A stretch of 64,000 nt of DNA from Rhodopirellula sp. SM50 (GTDB taxonomy: Bacteria; Planctomycetota; Planctomycetia; Pirellulales; Pirellulaceae), in NCBI RefSeq assembly GCF_002289565.1, contig NZ_NTFY01000069.1, positions 43,902 through 107,901 of the forward strand. The letters run 5' to 3'. This document shows positions 46,157-53,291 of the stretch, piece after piece. Made by a program: the position numbers and the translations under genes. Each line of letters begins with the position of its first letter. Position 1 is the stretch's first letter. The notes beneath the pieces are model-generated. The model was given only the letters and a program-made list of their open reading frames with translations. It did no database searches and had not been told where the DNA came from.

Positions 46157-47040
46157 TGGCGAGCTGTCGCAATGGGTTGATAGGCCGGCTTTCGATGGAC
46201 GTGTGAGCTGACCTCGACGTTGACGAAACCGGAATAGCCGAAGTTTTTCAGTACCGTCAATAATTCGCTGTAGTCGGTCTCGCCATCGCCGGGCAGCAAG
46301 TACTCGTGCTTTGCGGGTGTGCCTCGACTGTCTTTGACTTGAACGTAGGCCGTGATCGGCAGCAGTTGATTCAAGCTTGCAGCCAGCGAGAGTCCTTCCA
46401 GGAAAAAATGGCTGTAGTCGTACACGACCTTCAGCCAGGGGCTGTTGATTTGTTGGTGGACCCACAGCGCCCGCTCGGGCGTGTGGACGGCGTGTGCGGC
46501 ATGGGGTTTGAAACAGATGACGGTTTCGCTTTCGCGTCCGACTTCTGCCCAGTCGGATAACTGGTCCACCAGTCGACCCTTCGTTTCGTCCCACTGATCC
46601 GTCTTGCCGGCGACGATCGACTGAATGACCGGCGGGGTTTCCGGGGCGAGGTCATGCGCCAACTCGGTCGCCCGCTTCAACCGCTGGAGGTTCGCGGCGT
46701 GCTGCTGATCCGATCGCAGACAAGGTAGGCTGTCTAGCAATGACGGGACCGTCAAATTCAGATCACGAAGCTGTCCACGAATCTCCGCACGGTCTCGTCG
46801 ACCTAGCGTCGTCGGTTCGGTGGGCCATCCGCTGATCAGCGCAAATTCGATGCCGTCGTATCCGATCTCGGCGCAGGCGTTGATCGCGTCGGCCGTCTTC
46901 AAAGATTTCATCCCGTAGGTGCCGAAACCGAATCCGATCGTGGCGGCCGCGTCGGCATCGTTCGCACGCGCGAGATCGGTGGCGGCGGTGAGCTGGATCG
47001 CCGCGGCGGTCAGGAAGCATCGTCGGTTGAGATGAATCAT
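46093..47040 (-). CDS. Sugar phosphate isomerase/epimerase-like TIM-barrel protein, secreted
   Basis: 315 residues with a short signal (RRCFLTAAAIQLTAATDLARAN). Xylose-isomerase-like TIM-barrel features: FGFGTYGMKSL, EIGYDGIEFALISG, ATELAHDLAPETPPVIQSIVAG, LKVVYDYSHFFLEGLSL, YVQVKDSRG and the C-terminal GYSGFVNVEVSSHVH with likely metal-ligand Glu/Asp/His. Proteins of this type act on released monosaccharides, or on inositol-like or keto sugars. It overlaps the upstream sialidase by 4 nt (ATGA), implying translational coupling. Its TAA stop is inside a REP-like repeat. Confidence 0.88.
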   Translation of the reverse strand: MIHLNRRCFLTAAAIQLTAATDLARANDADAAATIGFGFGTYGMKSLKTADAINACAEIGYDGIEFALISGWPTEPTTLGRRDRAEIRGQLRDLNLTVPSLLDSLPCLRSDQQHAANLQRLKRATELAHDLAPETPPVIQSIVAGKTDQWDETKGRLVDQLSDWAEVGRESETVICFKPHAAHAVHTPERALWVHQQINSPWLKVVYDYSHFFLEGLSLAASLNQLLPITAYVQVKDSRGTPAKHEYLLPGDGETDYSELLTVLKNFGYSGFVNVEVSSHVHRKPAYQPIATARQCYQRLAPLFESLKIRRPNVA

Positions 47041-48260
47041 TCGGCTTTCGACTTGAGTTCCGAAACGCTGACGCGTGCGAAACTGATTCGCTGGTAGGAA
47101 TTCTTTCCGGAGGCGTCACCGTTTTCAAACAAGACGCCCAGTAAGTCGTCGTCGATCAACACCAGATCGCTGTAGGCGGCCGGTCCGGTATGAATCAGCG
47201 GGCCGTCCTGCCAGGAATTGGTTTGATCGGTGGAATACCGCAATCGCAAGTCGCTGCGTCCCTTGCCACTGGGGCCGTTTTGATCGGGCCCGGAAAACAC
47301 GATCAGGTCCTCTGCGACGGCCAACAGCGAACACTGCACGACGGGCGGATCGAGCACCGCGGGCGCCGGACGAAACGCGTTCCATTGCCGGTCGCGGGAG
47401 TCGAAGGATTCACCGCCGTCGCTGCTCCAGGCTTCGCCACGGGTTCCCACTGCGCCACCGAGTTGGTTGCGGGTGTTGAAGTACAGCGTCCCGTCGGCCA
47501 GTTCGACCACGGTGGTTTCGTTGGCGCCGATCCCGTCTTTGTAGGTTTCATCGACCGCCCCCAGACGCCACGTTTGCCCATGGTCGTCGCTGAGCACCAC
47601 GTGCGCCCCCAGGTCGCCGCCGTCCCTGCCGTCTTCCCCGAGCCGATGGTCCGTCGGAATCACCAATCGTCCGCGATGGGGTCCACGCTGGATTTGAATC
47701 GAATGGACCGGACCGGTCGCGTACCAGCCCCAGGCTTCTTTCTTGACGTCTGGGGTGATCTCGCGCCGCGGCGACCAACTTGCGCCGTGATCGTCACTGA
47801 AAATCACGAACACGCGGTCGTTTTCAAGTGTAAACGGCATCCAAATCCGTCCCGGATGGTTCGGATCGAGCAGGTCGACGACGGGAGCGGGATTGCCGAT
47901 CGTGATCTCGTTCACGCCATCGGCGACCAGATCGCGAAAGTCACTGTTTTTTTGCACCACCTGCAGCGCACCCCATGTCTTGCCGCCATCGGTCGAACGT
48001 TTCATGACCAGATCGATCTCGCTGGCGTCGCCGCCCTGCCGCGCTTCGCAAAACGCCAGCAAGTCCTCGTTGGCGGCACGAAGGATTGCCGGGATGCGGA
48101 AGATCCGATATCCATCTTGACCGCTGACAAACACACTGGCGACCGGAAAACCGTTGTCGGTCGACGTGGGCTGCTCTGCGGACGTTGGGTTCATGCCCAT
48201 GCTGCTCGCGATCAGCAGCAGTGCAAAGAAGTAGGGTTTGGGATCGATGTGGTTGTTCAT
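47037..48260 (-). CDS. Secreted exo-alpha-sialidase-like (GH33-type) protein
   Basis: 407 residues with a signal region (PYFFALLLIASSMGMNPTSA). Sialidase hallmarks: the FRIP arginine motif in GYRIFRIPAI, and several Asp boxes (STDGGKTWG, SDDHGASWS, SDDHGQTWR, SSDGGESF). RLVIPTDHR and LRYSTDQTNSWQDGP add further propeller blades, and TRNQLGG resembles the strand near the catalytic Tyr/Glu. GH33 enzymes release terminal sialic acids, consistent with the isomerase-like protein encoded after it. The sialic acid specificity is inferred from motifs only; some family members act on other acid sugars. Confidence 0.88.
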   Translation of the reverse strand: MNNHIDPKPYFFALLLIASSMGMNPTSAEQPTSTDNGFPVASVFVSGQDGYRIFRIPAILRAANEDLLAFCEARQGGDASEIDLVMKRSTDGGKTWGALQVVQKNSDFRDLVADGVNEITIGNPAPVVDLLDPNHPGRIWMPFTLENDRVFVIFSDDHGASWSPRREITPDVKKEAWGWYATGPVHSIQIQRGPHRGRLVIPTDHRLGEDGRDGGDLGAHVVLSDDHGQTWRLGAVDETYKDGIGANETTVVELADGTLYFNTRNQLGGAVGTRGEAWSSDGGESFDSRDRQWNAFRPAPAVLDPPVVQCSLLAVAEDLIVFSGPDQNGPSGKGRSDLRLRYSTDQTNSWQDGPLIHTGPAAYSDLVLIDDDLLGVLFENGDASGKNSYQRISFARVSVSELKSKAE

Positions 48261-48372
48261 GTTGGATGGTTGAATTCGTTCGGTCGTGTTGGTGTTTGGG
48301 GAATTGATGTCGTTTCTTTAGGTTAGGGGCAGGGCGCAAGCCCAATGCCACTTATTTTAGCTCTAAAGGTGT

Positions 48373-48572
48373 TAGCGGAACGGCGCGAGCGGGCTGTCGT
48401 TTTGGTCTGGATCTGCTGAGTCAATGGTGAGCCGCTGGCCGTAAGGCCTCGGGCGGGCGTCGCTGTGCCCGGCCGCTTACGCGTCGCGGCTCACAAAATC
48501 GACAGCCCGCGAGCCGTCCGGTTGCGCTTCAAAAACGCCGTGAATGACCGGAGGGCTCGCGCCCTACCGCTA
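48373..48572. repeat. TAGCGG palindrome (inverted) carrying one 120-bp element
   Basis: TAGCGGAACGGCGCGAG (48373-48389) and CCGTCCGGT (48514-48522) are the two halves of one arm, separated by the 120-bp element; the partner arm ACCGGAGGGCTCGCGCCC... lies at 48547-48572. Removing 48390-48513 restores the sequence found inverted at 36305-36333. The 559-bp gap 48261-48819 otherwise holds related palindromes (48322-48350, 48603-48632) and the 40-bp repeat at 48715, but no supported gene. Confidence 0.85.
48390..48509. mobile_element. 120-bp inverted-end element, copy A, with CGAG target duplication
   Basis: Begins CGGGCTGTCGTTTTG and ends CAAAATCGACAGCCCG, giving inverted ends of about 15 bp. 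CGAG flanks it on both sides (48386-48389 and 48510-48513) while the empty site at 36.3 kb has CGAG/CTCG once. Internally it has GTGAGCCGC/GCGGCTCAC and GCCGTAAG/CTTACGC arms, so the whole can fold into a long hairpin. No open frame. Confidence 0.82.
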
Positions 48573-48714
48573 ACAAAAACACCCCGCTTGGCGTCAAAGT
48601 AAGTGGCGTTGGGCTTACGCCCTGCCGCTAACACCTCGTCAAACACAGGGAATAAATCGTTCACGGCGAAGGGCGGAGTTTGGGAACGAGTCTTGGATCG
48701 GCGGTTCACCGCTC

Positions 48715-48754
48715 GACCTCCCCTCGCTGCGCTCGACCCTCCTGCCAGGAGGGT
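48715..48754 (-). repeat. 40-bp dispersed repeat, copy 2 (inverted)
   Basis: The inverted copy of the segment at 8111-8150, 39 of 40 bases identical. The following CACTGCACGACC...CATCGTGGGACGG also resembles CCCACGACGGAGGTCGTGCAG at 8077-8098, so the repeated block extends beyond the 40 bp in both places. Confidence 0.8.
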
Positions 48755-48819
48755 AACTTCAATCACTGCACGACCCTCCATCGTGGGACGGTAACGTCTG
48801 TAGCGTGCAGCCGGGCAAC

Positions 48820-51036
48820 TTATTCCGGCTGATCCCAAAGACGGTAGGGATCGTCCAGGCGACGCATCTCGTCAAGCAGCAGCTTTTCCATTTTGATCAA
48901 CTGTTCCTTGTGTTTCGGGTCGCCGGCCAAGTTGACTTGGCTGGGCGTGGGCGTATAACCGACCAGGGCATTGAGCGATGCGTCGTGGTGTTGCGTCAGA
49001 AACTCATGCGGATTCTCGGCCAGATTGAACAGCTGCGTCTGCCGTACTTTTCCGTCCAACACGTCATACTTGATCAGCTTCCAATCACCCTGTTTGACGC
49101 ATCGCATGCCTGGTTTCGTCCCGCCACAATAAACGCCGAACAGCGTGTCGCGGACGACTTGTTGTTTGCCGAACAGGACGGGAGCGAAACTGATCCCTTC
49201 GTTTGTGTCGGGGGCATCGATGCCGGTCAGGTCGCAGATCGTTGCCAGGACATCCATCAAGTAGATGTTCCCGGGCGCTCGAACGCCTTGCGGAATCCCC
49301 GGTCCCTTGGCGATGAACGGAACGCGCCAGGTGTGTTCGTACAGGTTTTGTTTTCCTTGCAAACCGTGGCGACCGATCGCCATGCCGTGATCGGCCGTAT
49401 AAAAGATATAGGTGTTGTCGAGCTCGCCGAGTTTTTCGAGTTTGTCGAGCACGCGACCGATCTGATCATCGATATTCTCGCTGCAGGCGAATTCGCGTCC
49501 CAGCTCGTTTCGAATCGTTCGTTCGTCGCGCCGTGTCCAGACGCCGCTGACTTTTTCTTCGTCACGCAAGCCGGGATGACCGTGATGGAACGGGTGCTCA
49601 GGCAAGTAGTTGACCGGCAGTTGTGGTTGTTTGGGGTTGGCCGGCGGCAATGAATTCTTGTCGGTGTGATTGACCGCGCCGTATTTCGCGTTCAGTTCCG
49701 AGGTTCCGTCACGCGTGTCGTGGGGGTGTGAAAAACCGAAGTAGATCAAGAATGGATCGGTGTCCTTGGACGCTTCGCGTTGACCCAGGTAATCCAGGAC
49801 GCGATCGGCGTGCCAGGCGCTGCCGGTTTCATGAGTGCCGCCACGTTTGCTCGCTTCGTGAACGATCGTGAACAGTTGGTTGGCCGCGTCGTAGCTGTTC
49901 CCTCTTTTGCAGGTTCGCATCGTGTCGTAGCCGGCGCGATTGAACACGGCTGCCATCGTCTGGTTGGGCAGATCCGTCGGCACCAGCGAGGGATTGTCGG
50001 CGTTCGGATTCTGTTTGTTTCGTCCGCGGTTGGGCAGATGCCAGACGCTGCGTCCGCTCATGATCATGTGACGCGACGGCGTGCACACGGCACCGGACCA
50101 GGACCCCATGTGGTGCGCCGCATCCAACACGATGCCTTCGGCGGCCAGTCGATCCAAGTGGGGTGTTTCCAGTTTGGATCGCGTGTTGTAGAGCTGCAAA
50201 TCAAAAGGCGATTGATCGTCGGCCAAGATGAACAGAATGTTGGGGCGTTTCTTGGTCTTTGATTGAGCCGCTTTGTTCGCTGCCGCTTTCTTTTGAGCGG
50301 CAGTTCGCCGCGCGACGATGCCGGCCAGTTTCTCGGCTTCGGCTTTGAGGACGTCCGGGGCAATTGTTTCGGGCGTGACATCGCCGTGTCCGATGTCTTC
50401 ACCCGCGGGGATGGTACGGATGCGGATGTTGCGGTACCAGACCGGATCACCGTGGTCTTGCAGACTCAGTTGTCCGCCACGGCTGGCCACGTCACCGCCG
50501 CGCTGTTTCAGCATGTCGACGTTGAAGGCCCACTTGGGATCCTGGTAATCAAAGTCGATGACCTTGCTGCCGTTTAGCCAGTGTTGGATGACGGAGCCCT
50601 TGCAGACGATGCGGGCTTCATTCCACTGGCCGACCGGACGTGTTTTGTCGGCCGACGGTTGCATGCAGAAGTACAACGAGGCGGCGCTGGTGCGCGGGTT
50701 CTTGCCATCCCTATGTTTCGAATTATCCAGAATCTGGTATTCATACTGACCGGGACGATAGTAGACGCCGCTGTTGCTGCCCGCGGCGACTTTCCATTCA
50801 AATCGAAGTTCAAAATCGTCGGGGACTTTGGCGGCGTTGTAGACCAGCGATCCGCCCTTGCCGGTTCGCGTGACCACCCCGTCTTCGATGACCCAGTTCC
50901 CGCTGTGTTTCCAGCCGTCCAGGCTGCTGCCGTCGAAAAGCGTTTGAAACGTTTTGTCCTGAGCCACCGCGGGTGCGATTCCGCCCAGCAATGGCAAGAG
51001 AACGAGAGAAATAAATATTGCGAGATGTCGCGTCAT
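48820..51036 (-). CDS. DUF1080 domain fused to a type I sulfatase, secreted
   Basis: 738 residues from ATG 51036 (an ATG at 51051 would add five); longer upstream sequence was rejected because this start opens the signal peptide (LAIFISLVLLPLLGGIAPAVA). Residues about 29-208 form a DUF1080 jelly roll (QTLFDGSSLDGWKHSG, NSGVYYRPGQYEYQILDN, WYRNIRIRTI). A Lys/Ala-rich linker (about 230-263) leads to a sulfatase: NILFILADDQSPFD, CTPSR with Cys318 as the formylglycine site, FSHPHDTRDG, YTADHGMAIGRHG and the C-terminal LFNLAENPHE. DUF1080 probably binds or cleaves sugar, so the fusion may bring sulfate removal to the same substrate. Divergent from a membrane protein gene. Confidence 0.92.
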   Translation of the reverse strand: MTRHLAIFISLVLLPLLGGIAPAVAQDKTFQTLFDGSSLDGWKHSGNWVIEDGVVTRTGKGGSLVYNAAKVPDDFELRFEWKVAAGSNSGVYYRPGQYEYQILDNSKHRDGKNPRTSAASLYFCMQPSADKTRPVGQWNEARIVCKGSVIQHWLNGSKVIDFDYQDPKWAFNVDMLKQRGGDVASRGGQLSLQDHGDPVWYRNIRIRTIPAGEDIGHGDVTPETIAPDVLKAEAEKLAGIVARRTAAQKKAAANKAAQSKTKKRPNILFILADDQSPFDLQLYNTRSKLETPHLDRLAAEGIVLDAAHHMGSWSGAVCTPSRHMIMSGRSVWHLPNRGRNKQNPNADNPSLVPTDLPNQTMAAVFNRAGYDTMRTCKRGNSYDAANQLFTIVHEASKRGGTHETGSAWHADRVLDYLGQREASKDTDPFLIYFGFSHPHDTRDGTSELNAKYGAVNHTDKNSLPPANPKQPQLPVNYLPEHPFHHGHPGLRDEEKVSGVWTRRDERTIRNELGREFACSENIDDQIGRVLDKLEKLGELDNTYIFYTADHGMAIGRHGLQGKQNLYEHTWRVPFIAKGPGIPQGVRAPGNIYLMDVLATICDLTGIDAPDTNEGISFAPVLFGKQQVVRDTLFGVYCGGTKPGMRCVKQGDWKLIKYDVLDGKVRQTQLFNLAENPHEFLTQHHDASLNALVGYTPTPSQVNLAGDPKHKEQLIKMEKLLLDEMRRLDDPYRLWDQPE

Positions 51037-51181
51037 GGCGAATGCTCCCATAAGGCGGGCACGGTGGGGACATGGGGGAGGTAAGATTCTAATCGTTTCG
51101 AGTGGAGGGAGTGTGCTTGGTCCGTGAAATCCAGGATTTGTTATCCTGGTAGGGTGACTCCCACCACCGCGCCGCCATTCC

Positions 51182-53200
51182 ATGCACACGTTTCCCGATT
51201 TCCGATGTTCTGCTGAGGCGATGGGGCTGGCCGGAATCCTGTTCAGTCTGCTCTCGATGTGGGTGGCGTTGGGACGGGGCCGCTGGTTGATTCGGTCGGC
51301 CATCGGCGTCGCCGCGCTGGGGCTGCTGCTGCCGCTGCATGCCTACCAGCCGATCGTGTTCTTTAGCTTGGCCGGATTCAGCTCGGTTGTGTTGCTCGGT
51401 CTGCTACGTTTCCTTGGCCGGCGCGATCAAGTGGGGCGACGTCATTCGCGCACCGCACCTCCGATCTGGCGACGGCTGACATTTTGGTCCGGGGCGCTGG
51501 CCGGTTTGGTCGTGGCTGCGGCCGTTGTCGGATGGGCGGTCCGCGTCTATTGGAACATGGGCTCTCTGGAGACGTTGCTGGTCTTTTTGCCGGTCTATTT
51601 CACGATTCAAATTGTAGCGATGCTGTTTGGCGATTCGTTCCGGCTGGGACCAATCGTCGTGACCCGGTGCGATTCGGTCGGTCAATCGTTTCGTCTTTCT
51701 GACGCGATGTCGGCGATCGTGTTGCTCGCGATTTTGTTCCTGATCAACATGTTGGCTCAGCAACGCGATCCCGTTTCACAATGGTCATCAATGCTTTCTG
51801 CCGCCGGCATGATGACCTTGGCCACCGTCTCGATCGCAGCCCTGTTTACGGCCGTTCGCTTACGCTGGCGATTTGTCGCGATGGTTGTCTTTTCGATCGT
51901 CCTGGGGCTCGCGTTCCAGTTCGGAGCGGTCGGTGGAAAGTGGTTGATGCAAGCCAGTGCCCTGAGTTTTCTTCCTGGGTCGCCCTATCATGTGATGATT
52001 TGGACTTACGCGGCCGCACTTCTGATGACGACGTTGTGCGTCGCGACGGCCGGCTGGTTGCGGTATCGACAACATGACTCGCCGGCGGAGTGTTCGACAC
52101 GGCGGTTGGCGACCATCGCGTCATGGACTTTGTTGACGTTGTATGCCGTTTGTCTGTTTCCGATCGCCGTCCAAATGGCCCGGCCACTGGCTCAGCCCGA
52201 CCCGATCGCCGGTGACGCAACAGTCTATGAACGGCTGGAGACGAAGATGGCTGAGTTGGCGATGCTGAATCCGAAGGAACAGACGCTGCAAGAATTTGCC
52301 AACGCCGGTCGGACAGAACGTGCGAACAAGATTGCCGAGGCGTACGCATCGATTCGGCGGACGGCTCGTCAGACATTTCGTGCGCCCGATCCATTTGCCG
52401 TCGATGCCGATTTCACGGGTCTCGGACAGAAGCTGAATGTTATTCGGTCCTGGGCACGCTGCATGGATAAAGAAGCCAAGGCGAAGGTCAAGGCGGGACA
52501 GTTTTCTGACGCCAGTGAATGGTGGATCGACTGCATCCATGTCGGACATGGACTCGGGCGCGGAAGCGATGTTTCCTACGCGTTGACCGGCATCGCGACC
52601 GAAGGCGTCGGTCAAGAAGGCTTGGTGTGGATCCGCAACGATCTGAGTGTCGAAAAGCTCGCGGAATTGTTGCCCGTATTGATTGCGATCGCTGGCCAGC
52701 GGGAGTCACTCGAATCGATCAAACGACGAAGCGATTTGGTGATGGACCGCGAAATGAATTGGCAATACCGATTGGCGATGTACGCGCCGGCTCACTTGTC
52801 TGGGCAAAGTCCGTCCGAGACGACGACTTTGGTATCGCCGTCGATTGACGCGACCGAGGATGCGATCCACCGACGCGATGCGACGCTGCGAATGCTGATG
52901 TTGGAATTTGCCGCCCGATTGTTTGACGCAAAACACCAACGGTTGCCCACCGGCATCAATGAACTTGTGCCGGAATTCTTGCCATCTGTTCCGCTCGATC
53001 CGTTCAGCGGGAACGCGCTGATCTATCGGCAGACGGACACCGGATTTGTCGTCTACAGCACCGGCCCGAATCGAACGAACAATGGCGGCGAGTTTGGCGA
53101 CATCACCGCACTTCATCAAGACGGCTATGACTTTGATCTCGACACGCTGATCCGAGCGACGAAACGGATCGGGAGTGGCGGCTTCGGCGGCATGAATTAG
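51182..53200 (+). CDS. Polytopic membrane protein with pseudopilin-like C-terminal domain
   Basis: 672 residues. About nine hydrophobic segments occupy the first 330 residues (for example LAGILFSLLSMWVAL, LTFWSGALAGLVVAAAVVGWAV, LSDAMSAIVLLAILFLINML, TLLTLYAVCLFPIAVQMA). A soluble helical region follows (about 340-575) and the last 90 residues read LPTGINELVPEFLPSVPLDPFSG, LIYRQTDTGFVVYSTGPN, GGEFGD, a pattern common at the C-terminus of secreted planctomycete proteins and pseudopilins. Function unknown. It ends with TAG 17 nt before a REP-like palindrome. Confidence 0.8.
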   Translation: MHTFPDFRCSAEAMGLAGILFSLLSMWVALGRGRWLIRSAIGVAALGLLLPLHAYQPIVFFSLAGFSSVVLLGLLRFLGRRDQVGRRHSRTAPPIWRRLTFWSGALAGLVVAAAVVGWAVRVYWNMGSLETLLVFLPVYFTIQIVAMLFGDSFRLGPIVVTRCDSVGQSFRLSDAMSAIVLLAILFLINMLAQQRDPVSQWSSMLSAAGMMTLATVSIAALFTAVRLRWRFVAMVVFSIVLGLAFQFGAVGGKWLMQASALSFLPGSPYHVMIWTYAAALLMTTLCVATAGWLRYRQHDSPAECSTRRLATIASWTLLTLYAVCLFPIAVQMARPLAQPDPIAGDATVYERLETKMAELAMLNPKEQTLQEFANAGRTERANKIAEAYASIRRTARQTFRAPDPFAVDADFTGLGQKLNVIRSWARCMDKEAKAKVKAGQFSDASEWWIDCIHVGHGLGRGSDVSYALTGIATEGVGQEGLVWIRNDLSVEKLAELLPVLIAIAGQRESLESIKRRSDLVMDREMNWQYRLAMYAPAHLSGQSPSETTTLVSPSIDATEDAIHRRDATLRMLMLEFAARLFDAKHQRLPTGINELVPEFLPSVPLDPFSGNALIYRQTDTGFVVYSTGPNRTNNGGEFGDITALHQDGYDFDLDTLIRATKRIGSGGFGGMN

Positions 53201-53217
53201 CGACGAGCGGCAGATGA

Positions 53218-53274
53218 GTGGGATAGGCTTCCAGCCTGTCGATGCTGAAATGACAGGCTGGAAGCGTCTCCCAC
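53218..53274. repeat. REP-like palindrome (GTGGGATAGGC family)
   Basis: GTGGGATAGGCTTCCAGCCT at 53218 and its inverse ending GTCTCCCAC at 53274, with 23-bp arms and a short loop. It begins 17 nt after a TAG stop codon; the copy at 60164 has the same distance to a TAG stop and shares TAGCG at that stop. Lies between convergent genes. Confidence 0.85.
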
Positions 53275-53291
53275 CTCAAGAGATCCGACAG

